From contig CAJUPL010000009.1 in assembly GCA_910588435.1 (NCBI GenBank), positions 1 to 55,090 of the forward strand: a stretch of 55,090 nucleotides of DNA. Direction: 5' to 3'. This DNA comes from an uncultured Eggerthellaceae bacterium. GTDB lineage: Bacteria; Actinomycetota; Coriobacteriia; Coriobacteriales; Eggerthellaceae. Made by a program: the position numbers and the translations under genes. Of this stretch, positions 39,725 to 48,555 are shown in pieces; positions within the stretch are counted from its first letter, which is position 1, and every line of letters begins with the position of its first letter. The notes below the pieces were generated by a model. It saw nothing but the letters and a program-made list of their open reading frames with translations. It was not told where the DNA came from and ran no database searches.

Positions 39725-40720
39725 ATGCCAGTCAATCTCTCCGGCAGGAGCTTGCTCAAGCTCCTTGACTTCACCCCTGATGAGATCAGGTATCTCATCG
39801 ACCTCTCTCAGGACTTCAAGAACCTGAAGCGCACAGGAACGCCCCATCGCTACCTTGAGGGCAAGAACATCGTGCTCCTGTTCCAGAAGACCTCCACGCG
39901 CACCCGCTGCTCGTTCGAGGTTGCTGGAATGGACCTTGGCATGGGCGTCACCTACCTGGATCCCGGCTCATCCCAGATGGGCAAGAAGGAGTCCATCGAG
40001 GACACCGCTCGCGTCCTTGGCCGCTTCTATGACGGCATCGAGTTCCGTGGCTTCAAGCAGTCAGACGTTGAGGAGCTTGCAGCGAAGTCCGGCGTTCCTG
40101 TATGGAATGGCCTCACTGATGAGTTCCATCCCACCCAGATGATCGCTGACATGCTCACCGTGAAGGAGAACTTCCCCACGGGCATCAAGGGCCTGAAGTT
40201 CGTCTTCTTCGGCGATCTTCGCAACAACATGGGCAACTCCCTCATGGTGGTCTGCTCCAAGCTTGGCCTTCACTTCGTAGGCTGCGGCCCGAAGGATCTG
40301 AAGCCTGAGCAGTGGCTGATCGACGAGTGCAACAAGATCTGCGAAGAGACCGGCGGCTCTGTTGAGTTCACTGAGGACCCACAGCAGGCAGCAACTGACG
40401 CGAACGTCATCTACACCGACATCTGGCTTTCCATGGGCGAGCCTGACGAGCTGTGGGCGCAGCGCATCAAGGAGCTCTCACCTTACCGCGTCACCAAGGA
40501 GATCATGGGCTACGCAGACAAGGATGCAATCTTCATGCACTGCCTGCCGTCATTCCATGATACCAACACCACCATCGGTGAGGAGATCGCTGAGAAGTTC
40601 GGCATCAAGGAGATGGAAGTGGAAGACGACGTCTTCGAGGGCAAGCAGTCAGTGGTCTTCGATGAGGCTGAGAACCGCATGCACTCCATCAAGGCCATCA
40701 TGTATGCAACACTGAAGTAA
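39725..40720 (+). CDS. arcB: Ornithine carbamoyltransferase, catabolic
   Basis: 331 residues. STRTR carbamoyl-phosphate motif (57-61) and HCLPS (from His272) are present. In this context it phosphorolyses citrulline to ornithine and carbamoyl phosphate. ATG at 39725 with a weak AGCAGGTG; an upstream in-frame ATG at 39662 lies in the hairpin and is rejected. Followed by arcC after 16 nt. Confidence 0.95.
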   Translation: MPVNLSGRSLLKLLDFTPDEIRYLIDLSQDFKNLKRTGTPHRYLEGKNIVLLFQKTSTRTRCSFEVAGMDLGMGVTYLDPGSSQMGKKESIEDTARVLGRFYDGIEFRGFKQSDVEELAAKSGVPVWNGLTDEFHPTQMIADMLTVKENFPTGIKGLKFVFFGDLRNNMGNSLMVVCSKLGLHFVGCGPKDLKPEQWLIDECNKICEETGGSVEFTEDPQQAATDANVIYTDIWLSMGEPDELWAQRIKELSPYRVTKEIMGYADKDAIFMHCLPSFHDTNTTIGEEIAEKFGIKEMEVEDDVFEGKQSVVFDEAENRMHSIKAIMYATLK

Positions 40721-40736
40721 AGGGAGCTGAGTTAAG

Positions 40737-41693
40737 ATGGCATATCAGAAAGGCGAAGGCAAGAGCGTGGTCATCGCTCTTGGCGGAAACGCCCTTGGCA
40801 ACACTCCTGAAGAGCAGTTGCAGCTGGTTGAGAATACTGCTGAGCACATCATCGACATGGTGGCTGATGGCGTGAACGTGGTGGTGTCACACGGCAATGG
40901 TCCGCAGGTTGGCATGATCTCGAACGCCTTCGCTGAGGCCAGCGCACATGATGACTCCATCCCGGAGATGCCCTTCCCGGAGTGCGGCGCAATGAGCCAG
41001 GGATACATCGGCTATCACCTGTCTCAGGCCCTGCTGAGTGAGCTGAAGAAGCGCTCCATCCTGCGCTCCACCGCTTGCATCATCACGCAGACAGTGGTCT
41101 ACCCGGAAGACCCTGCGTTCCAGCATCCTACCAAGCCCGTGGGCCCATTCCTCACAGAGGAAGAGGCCAAGAAGCGCGCTGAGGAGACTGGTGCGGTGTA
41201 CGCAGAGGATGCCGGGCGTGGATGGCGCATGATGGTAGCCAGCCCCAAGCCGCAGCGCGTGGTAGAGCTAGACGCCATCAAGGACCTCATGGATGACGGC
41301 TACATCGTCATCGCAGCAGGTGGCGGCGGCATCCCGGTCATCGAGCGCGATGACTCCTATCACGGCGTTCCTGCCGTGATCGACAAGGATCGCACTAGCG
41401 CTAAGCTGGCGGCTGACTTCAAGGCAGACATGCTGGTCATCTTGACCGCTGTTGAGAAGGTTGCCATCAACTACAACACGCCTGAGCAGAAGGATATCGA
41501 CACAATGACGGTATCTCAGGCAAGGCAGTACATCGAGGAGGGGCAGTTCGCTCCAGGTTCGATGCTCCCGAAGGTGCAGGCTTGCATCGAGTATCTGACT
41601 GCATATCCGCAGGGCAAGGCTCTGATCACCTCCCTTGACCATGCGGCAGAAGGGCTTGCAGGAGAGACTGGCACCATAATCACTAGCAGCTAA
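40737..41693 (+). CDS. arcC: Carbamate kinase
   Basis: 318 residues, amino acid kinase fold: ALGGNAL, SHGNGPQVG, AAGGGGIPV and the KLAADFKADMLVILT segment. Transfers phosphate from carbamoyl phosphate to ADP, the ATP-yielding step of the pathway. AGGGAG upstream. A GC-rich hairpin follows before the permease gene. Confidence 0.96.
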   Translation: MAYQKGEGKSVVIALGGNALGNTPEEQLQLVENTAEHIIDMVADGVNVVVSHGNGPQVGMISNAFAEASAHDDSIPEMPFPECGAMSQGYIGYHLSQALLSELKKRSILRSTACIITQTVVYPEDPAFQHPTKPVGPFLTEEEAKKRAEETGAVYAEDAGRGWRMMVASPKPQRVVELDAIKDLMDDGYIVIAAGGGGIPVIERDDSYHGVPAVIDKDRTSAKLAADFKADMLVILTAVEKVAINYNTPEQKDIDTMTVSQARQYIEEGQFAPGSMLPKVQACIEYLTAYPQGKALITSLDHAAEGLAGETGTIITSS

Positions 41694-41705
41694 CGCATAT
41701 GCGAA

Positions 41706-41734
41706 GGGCCCTGGACCATTCCCTGCCAGGGCCC
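41706..41734 (+). other. Intercistronic hairpin arcC-permease
   Basis: GGGCCCTGG (41706-41714) pairs with CCAGGGCCC (41726-41734), loop 11 nt, followed by TCTATCT, a weak T tract. Partial terminator or mRNA-stability element. Confidence 0.55.
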
Positions 41735-41754
41735 TCTATCTAAGGAGGGAAAGC

Positions 41755-43377
41755 ATGGCAGCTGAAACAACTGCTAAGAAGAACAAGAAGAAGCGGAGCA
41801 TATCCGCCTTCGCTATCTTGCTCATTATGCTTGTCGTACTCGCGATCATCACCATGATAATGGGCGCGACAGGCGTAGAGGGCATCACCGCAGCATCCAT
41901 CGCTGACATCGTCAACGCTCCAGTATCTGGCTTCATAGACGCCATTGATATCTGCATCTTCGTGCTCATACTTGGTGGCTTCTTGGCCATCATCACTGAG
42001 ACGGGTGCTCTGGATGCAGGCATCGCGGCTCTGGTGCATAAGCTGAAGGGCAATGAGCTCGTCTTGATCCCTATTCTGATGTTCATCTTCTCCATCGGCG
42101 GCACCACCTATGGCATGCTTGAAGAGACGGTTCCGTTCTACCTGCTGCTGGCAGCAACAATGGTGGCTGCTGGATTCGACAGCGTCGTCGGCTGCGCTGT
42201 GGTCCTGCTTGGCGCTGGCTGCGGCGTTCTGGGCTCCACGGTGAACCCGTTCGCAGTAGGCGCTGCAGTGGATTCGCTCTCAGGCACCGGCTTTGAGATC
42301 AACCAGGGCATCATCCTCGCTCTTGGCTGCATCCTCTGGCTGGTCTCTCTGGCCATCTCCATCGTCTTCGTGATGCGCTATGCGAAGAAGGTCAAGGCTG
42401 AGAAGGGTTCCACCATCCTGTCACTGCAGGAGCAGGAGAACCAGGCTGAGATGATGAAGGAGTGGGGCCTCAAGGAGTCTGATGATGAGGACGCTTCTGG
42501 TGACGCAGACACCCCGAAGAAGATGACTGGCCGTCAGAAGTGGTCTCTGATCGTCTTCGGCCTCACGTTCGTGGTCATGATCGTCAGCTTCATCCCTTGG
42601 GCAGACCTGGGCGTTGACTTCTTCGAGCTGGGTGCAACCTCTGAAGAGGTCACCACCACGGTTGGCGCTGAGGACATCGTGGCAGTCTATGATGACTCCA
42701 CCGGCACCGCTCTTGAGATCCCTGCAGATGTTGAGGGCACTGACACCGCTGAGGAGCAGGTGACCCCAGCGTGGTCTGCATGGCTGACGGGCACTCCTCT
42801 TGGCACATGGTACTTCGGTGAGGCTTCTGCATGGTTCCTGATCATGTCATTCATCATCGGCCTCATCGGCGGCATCTCCCAGGACCGTTTCGTGAAGGCA
42901 TTCATCAACGGCGCTGGCGACATGATGTCCGTTGTGCTCATCATCGCTCTTGCTAGGTCCATCACCGTCCTCATGGGCGACACGGGCCTCTCTGACTGGA
43001 TCTTGGTCACGGCTGCTGATGGTCTGCGTGGAATGTCCGCTATCATCTTCGCACCGCTGTCCTACCTGCTGTTCATCCTGCTGTCGTTCCTCATCCCGTC
43101 AAGCTCCGGCATGGCAACGGTGGCAGTCCCCATCATGGGCGGTCTGGCACACCAGCTCAACTTCTCTGTTGAGACCATGATCATGATCATGGTTGCTGGC
43201 AACGGCCTCGTGAACCTGTTCACCCCAACTTGCGGCGCTATCATGGGCGGCCTTGCATTGGCGAAGGTGGAGTACTCAACCTGGCTCAAGTTCGTGATGA
43301 AGCTCATCATCATCTTGGGCGTGGTATCCATGGTGATCCTCACTGTAGCAATGATGATCATTCCCATGACCGCTTGA
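41755..43377 (+). CDS. YfcC-family permease, candidate arginine/ornithine antiporter
   Basis: 540 residues with about 12 membrane helices of the YfcC/C4-dicarboxylate-anaerobic-carrier group, some members of which are arginine-ornithine exchangers (ArcD-like). Its place at the end of the arc operon supports arginine/ornithine exchange here. AAGGAGG upstream of the ATG. A charged loop (about 215-255) is cytosolic, and an acidic stretch (about 285-340) is probably extracytosolic. An intrinsic terminator follows. Confidence 0.82.
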   Translation: MAAETTAKKNKKKRSISAFAILLIMLVVLAIITMIMGATGVEGITAASIADIVNAPVSGFIDAIDICIFVLILGGFLAIITETGALDAGIAALVHKLKGNELVLIPILMFIFSIGGTTYGMLEETVPFYLLLAATMVAAGFDSVVGCAVVLLGAGCGVLGSTVNPFAVGAAVDSLSGTGFEINQGIILALGCILWLVSLAISIVFVMRYAKKVKAEKGSTILSLQEQENQAEMMKEWGLKESDDEDASGDADTPKKMTGRQKWSLIVFGLTFVVMIVSFIPWADLGVDFFELGATSEEVTTTVGAEDIVAVYDDSTGTALEIPADVEGTDTAEEQVTPAWSAWLTGTPLGTWYFGEASAWFLIMSFIIGLIGGISQDRFVKAFINGAGDMMSVVLIIALARSITVLMGDTGLSDWILVTAADGLRGMSAIIFAPLSYLLFILLSFLIPSSSGMATVAVPIMGGLAHQLNFSVETMIMIMVAGNGLVNLFTPTCGAIMGGLALAKVEYSTWLKFVMKLIIILGVVSMVILTVAMMIIPMTA

Positions 43378-43410
43378 TCCATTCCTCGATGAGGCGAAGT
43401 TGTGGTTTCG

Positions 43411-43443
43411 AAAAGGGCTCCTTCACGGGAGCCCTTTTCTTTG
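43411..43443 (+). terminator. Intrinsic terminator of the arc operon
   Basis: AAAAGGGCTCC (43411-43421) pairs with GGGAGCCCTTTT (43427-43438) around TTCAC, followed by CTTT. Confidence 0.88.
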
Positions 43444-43449
43444 TACACT
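43444..43449 (+). promoter_or_regulatory. -10 element (TACACT) of a leaderless dinB transcript
   Basis: TACACT ends 6 nt before ATG 43456; TTCACG at 43422-43427, in the arc terminator loop, is a possible -35 at 16 nt. No Shine-Dalgarno. Confidence 0.45.
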
Positions 43450-43455
43450 GAGACC

Positions 43456-44745
43456 ATGGAAGCTGCTCCTCTCAACTCAAGCGAATTCGGCACTTGGTCT
43501 GGCAGGGCCATCATGCTCTTGGATCTGGATGCCTTCTTCGCATCCGTTGAGCAGCTGGACCATCCCGAATGGCGCGGCAAGCCCGTCATCGTGGGCGGAG
43601 ATGCTGACCGCCATGGCGTTGTGTCAACCTGCTCATATGAAGCGCGCGAATACGGCGTGAGAAGTGCCATGCCAGCGTCTCAAGCTGAGCGGCTCTGTCC
43701 AGATGCCATCTGGACGCATGGCCGCCATGACCGGTATCGGGAGCTATCTGATGCCGTCATGGGGATGATCCTGGATGAGACGCCTTACGTTGAGCAGGTG
43801 TCCATCGACGAAGCGTTCGCAGACATCACACCCACGCGCGTGAACAGGGAGCATCCGGCTGAAGTGGCTAGAAGGATCCAATCACGCGTATCGGATGAGG
43901 TGGGCGTCACTTGCTCCGTTGGCGTGGGGCCAACGAAATCCGTTGCAAAGATAGCCTCAGATATGGACAAGCCTCATGGTCTGACCGTGGTATACCCTGG
44001 AACGGAGGATGCGTTCTTGGGGCCGCTTCCCATCAAGGTGATGAGCGGGGTTGGCAAGGTGGCTCAAGGAAAGCTTCTCTCCATGGGGATCCAGACGCTG
44101 TCTGATCTAGCGAATGCTGATGAGGGTGCGCTGGAAGAGGTGTTCGGCTCCCGTGCAGCCATGATGGCCGCTCGCGCCAGGGGAGAGGACGCATCCGCCA
44201 TCACCACTGAGCGCGAGATGAAGTCCGTATCGCATGAGCAGACGTTCGCAGACGTGCTGACCTCGCATGATGACATCCACGCAGCTCTGGTGACGCTTCT
44301 AGGCAAGGTGGCGCGCCGCCTGCGACGGAAGGGCGTCCAGGCAAGGACGCTATCCGTGAAGATCAGGTTCGCGGACCGCTCCATTCGCAATGCGCAGCTG
44401 TCCCTTGCAGACCCAAGCAACAATGAGATAGAGCTTGCGTCGTATCTGGAAGGGCTGTTGGCGAAGGTATGGCGGCCGGGAGATGAGGTGCGGCTGTTGG
44501 GCGTGCGCACCAGCGGCTTCGACGAGCCTGCTCCTTTGCGTCAAGAGGCCTTGTTCGAAGACGATGCGCCCAGTGAGGTTCAGTCAGACCTGCTGATAGA
44601 TGACGAGGGAAAGCGCGAGGGGTTGGTCCGGGCAACGGATATCCTGAAGGACAAGTTCGGGGAGGATGCCGTCTTCTTCGGAAGCGCGCTTCGCAATGCT
44701 GGAAACGACACAGGGTCATCCAGTAAGCACCCGGCCAGACGCTAG
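43456..44745 (+). CDS. dinB: DNA polymerase IV
   Basis: 429 residues, Y-family translesion polymerase. LLDLDAFFASVE holds the first catalytic Asp and steric gate; SIDEAF carries the catalytic Asp-Glu pair; helix-hairpin-helix and little-finger domains follow. The start at 43456 is preferred over a GTG at 43402, which lies inside the arc terminator. A beta-clamp-binding-like sequence (QEALFEDD) is near residue 365. Synthesises across damaged bases. Confidence 0.9.
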   Translation: MEAAPLNSSEFGTWSGRAIMLLDLDAFFASVEQLDHPEWRGKPVIVGGDADRHGVVSTCSYEAREYGVRSAMPASQAERLCPDAIWTHGRHDRYRELSDAVMGMILDETPYVEQVSIDEAFADITPTRVNREHPAEVARRIQSRVSDEVGVTCSVGVGPTKSVAKIASDMDKPHGLTVVYPGTEDAFLGPLPIKVMSGVGKVAQGKLLSMGIQTLSDLANADEGALEEVFGSRAAMMAARARGEDASAITTEREMKSVSHEQTFADVLTSHDDIHAALVTLLGKVARRLRRKGVQARTLSVKIRFADRSIRNAQLSLADPSNNEIELASYLEGLLAKVWRPGDEVRLLGVRTSGFDEPAPLRQEALFEDDAPSEVQSDLLIDDEGKREGLVRATDILKDKFGEDAVFFGSALRNAGNDTGSSSKHPARR

Positions 44746-44864
44746 CTTGCCGCAAGCCGCGGCCAATTGCGCATTCTTCTCCATAAACCGCCATTCACGC
44801 CCAACGCCTGCTGCCCGTTCTGTAGAATAGCGGGCGCTGGTCAAACATAGCTTAAGGGCAGTAG

Positions 44865-46637
44865 ATGGCGTTACATTCCAAAGGAAAGCATTCCGCCAAG
44901 AAGGCGGCCTTCAAGAGCAAGCCGAACAGGGCTCGGCTCAAGGCTGAAGCAGCGAAGGCTGCTCAGGCTGAGGAGGCTTCTGAGCTTGAAGATGCTGCGT
45001 CAGATGCCTCTGCGAAGAGGGCTTCTGCGAAGGGCTCTTCAGGCGCTCCTAAGCACGTTCGCAAGGACGCGGATGAGAAGCCGGATGCGGGCGCAGACGC
45101 GGTGAAGTCCTCTGAAGAGGGGGACGCGGATCCTGCGTCAGTAGATGCTGCAGAGAAGGAATCAGCGTACAAGCCGTCATTCGAATGGATGAATCCCCCC
45201 AAGAAGAAGCAGCGCCTGCCTAGGCGTCAGCTCCTCAAGAGATGGGGGATAGCTTGCGCCATAGTGGCTGGCGTGGTTGGTGCCACATACCTTGGGGGCG
45301 TTGCGCTGTTCGCCACGCATTACTACCCCAACACGTCCATTGCCTCGCTTGACCTCTCCTTTGACTCGCCAAGCACAGCGGTGGAAGAGCTGGATGATCA
45401 GGTTGGAAGCTACACCATGCACGTCAAAGGGCATGGCATGAACCTCAAGATCACAAGCGAAGATGCCAGCATGGCCCTTGATTCTGAGAAGGTGGCTGAC
45501 TCCATCATGGAGTCACAGGACCCGTGGATCTGGCCTGCAGAGGCGTTCTATGTTCACGATATGACTGCCATAGCGGCAGATTCCATCAGCGCAACAACGC
45601 TCTCTGATGTCCTTACAACGGCTGTTGCGTCAGTGAATGAGCGTATGGAGGCTCCAGTGGATGCTTCAGTCATCTTCGACGAGGAGACCGCCAAGTTCCA
45701 GATCTCACCTGAGGTCCCCGGTACTATGCTGAACCCAGACCTTGTCATGGAGCGCACCCTGGCGGGGCTCCTGAACCTTGATACGGACATCGTGCTCACC
45801 AACGATACTCTCATCACGCCGCAGGTCTACCGCGATGACAAGCGCCTTGTGGATGCATGCAATCAGGCGAACCAGCTTGCGCGTGCGGACATCACGTTCA
45901 CGCTTGACGGCATCCCGGCCGCAAGCATCAACGCCTCCACCATCGGCGCGTGGGTGACCATCACGCCTGAATTCGAAGTGCTCTTCAATGACGATGAGCT
46001 CACCATGTGGGCAGAGGACATCGGGGAGCGTTTCAACACGGTTGGCTCTGAGCGCACCTATGTGCGCCCGGACGGCAAGGAGGTCACCGTCTCTGGTGGC
46101 TCATACGGCTGGAAGGTTGACGGCGAAGAGCTGGAAGCCGCCGCCATAGATGCCGTTCGCAACGGGACCATCGGACAGGTTGAGATCCCGGTCCTCCAAA
46201 GCGGCAGCGGGTTCACCTCGCTGGGTTCGCAGGATTGGGGCCTTCGCTATGTTGACGTGGACCTGTCTGAGCAGTACGCCCGCTTCTATGACAACGGCGG
46301 CAGCCTGATCTGGGAGTCTGATATCGTCTCCGGTGCCAAGGGCAAGACGGATTCTCCAACCGGTGTGTATTCCTTGAATCACAAGCAGAGCCCAACGGTT
46401 CTGATAGGGGAGATGACCAGCGATGGCACCCCTGAGTATGAGAGCAAGGTCAACTACTGGATGCCGTTCAAGGGCAATTCCGTAGGTCTCCATGATGCTA
46501 CGTGGCAGTCTGCGTTCGGCGGTTCGCGCTATGCTTCTGGCTACGGCTCTCACGGATGCATCAACCTGCCGCTCTCCGCAGCTGAGGAGCTCTATTCCAT
46601 CATCGTTCCCGGAGATGTGGTGGTAGTCCATTACTGA
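44865..46637 (+). CDS. L,D-transpeptidase (YkuD) with membrane anchor
   Basis: 590 residues. Cytosolic Lys/Ala/Glu-rich tail (1-125), a signal-anchor helix (about 130-152), a PG_binding_4-type region (about 175-440) and a C-terminal YkuD domain whose active site is SHGCIN with His563 and Cys565. It would make 3-3 peptidoglycan cross-links or attach proteins outside the membrane. Its signature and tail are similar to other actinobacterial Ldts. AAGGGCAG upstream. Single gene with its own probable promoter (TAGAAT near 44823). Confidence 0.88.
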   Translation: MALHSKGKHSAKKAAFKSKPNRARLKAEAAKAAQAEEASELEDAASDASAKRASAKGSSGAPKHVRKDADEKPDAGADAVKSSEEGDADPASVDAAEKESAYKPSFEWMNPPKKKQRLPRRQLLKRWGIACAIVAGVVGATYLGGVALFATHYYPNTSIASLDLSFDSPSTAVEELDDQVGSYTMHVKGHGMNLKITSEDASMALDSEKVADSIMESQDPWIWPAEAFYVHDMTAIAADSISATTLSDVLTTAVASVNERMEAPVDASVIFDEETAKFQISPEVPGTMLNPDLVMERTLAGLLNLDTDIVLTNDTLITPQVYRDDKRLVDACNQANQLARADITFTLDGIPAASINASTIGAWVTITPEFEVLFNDDELTMWAEDIGERFNTVGSERTYVRPDGKEVTVSGGSYGWKVDGEELEAAAIDAVRNGTIGQVEIPVLQSGSGFTSLGSQDWGLRYVDVDLSEQYARFYDNGGSLIWESDIVSGAKGKTDSPTGVYSLNHKQSPTVLIGEMTSDGTPEYESKVNYWMPFKGNSVGLHDATWQSAFGGSRYASGYGSHGCINLPLSAAEELYSIIVPGDVVVVHY

Positions 46638-46656
46638 TCTGGCCCAAAACCAGGTC

Positions 46657-47526
46657 GTGGCGAACGTGTCCGGCTCGCCTGAGGCGGCGCCCATTGGGGT
46701 GTTCGATTCCGGGCTGGGCGGCCTCACTGTGCTTGATGAGCTGGTGCGCCGCATGCCGCATGAGCATTTCGTCTTCTTAGGGGATTCTGCACGCTGTCCG
46801 TATGGGCCGCGTGACCCTCAGGAGGTAAAGAGCTTCGTGCTTGAGATCTGCAGCTTCTTGGAGCAGTACCAGTGCAAGATGGTCGTGATCGCGTGCAATA
46901 CGGCAACAGCTGCGGGGCTTGCTGCGGCGCAGCTTGCGCTTGATGTGCCTGCTGTGGGTGTGGTGGAGCCGGGAGCAAGGGCTGCGGTCCACATGACGCG
47001 CAACCGTTGCGTTGGGGTGATAGCAACGGAAGGCACCGTGGCGCAGGGGGTCTATCCGGATGCCATTCGCCATCTTGACGTCGGCATCCAAGTGTTCCAA
47101 CAGGCAGCTCCCGAATTCGTTCGCATAGCTGAGAGCATGCTGGATGCGGATGCTGATCCCGCTATGCCAGCTGAGGAGCGCTTTGATGATGTTGAGGTAG
47201 CGCATGGGTATCTGTCGCCATTCCATGAGCTTGGGATAGACACGCTAGTTCTGGGCTGCACGCATTACCCGCTGATAGCAGGCTTGATCGCGCAAGAGAT
47301 GGATGAGGGCGTGACGCTGGTGTCCTCTGCGGAGGAGACAGCTCGTGAGGTGCACGCTATCCTCACCAGGCGCGGACAGCTCTCAGATGCTGGCGGCTCT
47401 GTTGAGATCCTGGTAACAGGTGATGACGTTGAGAAGTTCAAGGTGATCGGTTCGCGCGTCTTGGGATGGGATGTTCCGGTTCGGCGCATCACCTTGCAAG
47501 ATGATGAGAGAGGGTGCATCGAATGA
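46657..47526 (+). CDS. murI: Glutamate racemase
   Basis: 289 residues. The two catalytic Cys are in ACNTATA and LGCTHYPLI; FDSGLGGLTV and LGDSARCPYG are present. Makes D-glutamate for peptidoglycan. GTG start 19 nt after the L,D-transpeptidase stop, without a clear Shine-Dalgarno; coupled to rdgB by ATGA overlap. Confidence 0.94.
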   Translation: MANVSGSPEAAPIGVFDSGLGGLTVLDELVRRMPHEHFVFLGDSARCPYGPRDPQEVKSFVLEICSFLEQYQCKMVVIACNTATAAGLAAAQLALDVPAVGVVEPGARAAVHMTRNRCVGVIATEGTVAQGVYPDAIRHLDVGIQVFQQAAPEFVRIAESMLDADADPAMPAEERFDDVEVAHGYLSPFHELGIDTLVLGCTHYPLIAGLIAQEMDEGVTLVSSAEETAREVHAILTRRGQLSDAGGSVEILVTGDDVEKFKVIGSRVLGWDVPVRRITLQDDERGCIE

Positions 47527-48119
47527 AGGTGCTCATAGCTACCAACAACGCTCACAAGGCCGATGAGATCCGGAACGCTCTCAGTCTCCCTGGCTGGGAG
47601 TTCCTCACCCTGGCTGAGGCTGGAGTAGAGTCAGACCCAGCAGAGGACGCAGATTCCTTCCTCGGGAATGCGCGCATCAAGGCTCAAGCTGCACAGGCGG
47701 CAAGCGGCATGGCTGTGCTGGCAGATGATTCTGGACTTGAGGTGTTCGCCCTTGATGGCGCACCGGGTGTCTACTCCTCACGGTATGCAGGCGAAGACGG
47801 GAACGATGCGGCCAATAACGCAAAGCTGCTCCGTGAGCTTGACGGCGTGTCTGAGGAAGACAGAGGAGCAAGGTTCGTCTGCACTCTGATCTTCCTTGAT
47901 GCGAATGGTAGGGAAGTGGTTGCCGAGGGTGAGGTTCCTGGCAAGATAGCCTTCTCTGAGTCAGGAGATGAGGGGTTCGGGTATGACCCGCTCTTCCTGC
48001 CTGATGAATATGGTGGATCCATCACTTTCGCCGAGGTTCCGCAGGATGAGAAGAGCGCCATCTCTCACAGAGGCAGAGCTTTGCAAGCGCTTCGTCATAA
48101 GCTGGAAGGTGTGTGCTAG
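47523..48119 (+). CDS. rdgB: XTP/dITP diphosphatase (RdgB/HAM1)
   Basis: 198 residues. ATNNAHKADEI at the N-terminus, ADDSGLEV with catalytic Asp and GFGYDPLFLP are HAM1 signatures; SHRGRAL closes the domain. Removes non-canonical purine triphosphates. ATG overlaps the murI stop; an in-frame GTG 9 nt earlier is possible. Common murI-rdgB pairing. Confidence 0.95.
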   Translation: MKVLIATNNAHKADEIRNALSLPGWEFLTLAEAGVESDPAEDADSFLGNARIKAQAAQAASGMAVLADDSGLEVFALDGAPGVYSSRYAGEDGNDAANNAKLLRELDGVSEEDRGARFVCTLIFLDANGREVVAEGEVPGKIAFSESGDEGFGYDPLFLPDEYGGSITFAEVPQDEKSAISHRGRALQALRHKLEGVC

Positions 48120-48134
48120 AATACTTCCTCGCGT

Positions 48135-48211
48135 CGGGATGTGGCGCAGTCTGGTAGCGCGCCTGCTTTGGGAGCAGGATGTCGCAGGTTCGAATCCTGT
48201 CATCCCGACCA
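48135..48211 (+). tRNA. tRNA-Pro (TGG)
   Basis: 77 nt with encoded CCA; acceptor CGGGATG, anticodon loop TTTGGGA with TGG, T-arm GGTTCGAATCC. Lies 15 nt after rdgB and ends in a terminator. Confidence 0.95.
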
Positions 48212-48224
48212 TCTAGAAACGACA

Positions 48225-48248
48225 AGAGCCCTCCGGGGCTCTTTTTTT
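48225..48248 (+). terminator. Intrinsic terminator of murI-rdgB-tRNA-Pro
   Basis: AGAGCCC (48225-48231) and GGGCTCT (48236-48242) around TCCG, followed by a run of T to 48248. Confidence 0.9.
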
Positions 48249-48281
48249 GCGGGTGCAAGGTCTTCTTTCTCACCCGCACCC

Positions 48282-48366
48282 CCATGTGGGCGCATGCATT
48301 GCAAGCGCAGCATTACCCCCCCCTCCTACCTGTGGGCGGCAGTGGTAGGCAGCTGTAGTTGCATTA
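48282..48366. repeat. Fragmentary module C hairpins
   Basis: ATGTGGGCGCATGCATTGCAAGCGCAGCATT (described by its ends) and a decayed GTGGGCGGCAGTGG...AGCTGTAGTTGCA unit between two terminators of converging tRNAs. Distal elements of the module are absent. Confidence 0.5.
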
Positions 48367-48370
48367 CCTG

Positions 48371-48402
48371 AAAAGAAAAGGCCGGGGTGGAAACCCCGGC
48401 CT
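48371..48402 (-). terminator. Intrinsic terminator of tRNA-Val
   Basis: AGGCCGGGGT (48379-48388) and ACCCCGGCCT (48393-48402), followed on the minus strand by a T-rich tract. Confidence 0.88.
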
Positions 48403-48411
48403 GTCAGTTCA

Positions 48412-48487
48412 TGGTGGTCGCTACAGGATTTGAACCTGTGACCCCCGCCGTGTGAAGGCGATGCTCTCCCGCTGAGCCAAGCGACCA
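48412..48487 (-). tRNA. tRNA-Val (CAC)
   Basis: 76 nt with encoded CCA; acceptor TGGTCGC/GCGACCA, anticodon loop TTCACAC with CAC. Sixty-eight nt downstream of the antiporter gene on the same strand. Confidence 0.93.
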
Positions 48488-48555
48488 TTGCGCAAGCAAC
48501 GAATGCTGCGAAGCGATATTCTACCCCCAAACAACCCAAAGAATCAAGTGGGCAG

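Noticed and set aside
43402..43455. Upstream GTG start for dinB
   Set aside because: It begins before the arc operon terminator and would translate the hairpin; the ATG at 43456 fits the -10 spacing.
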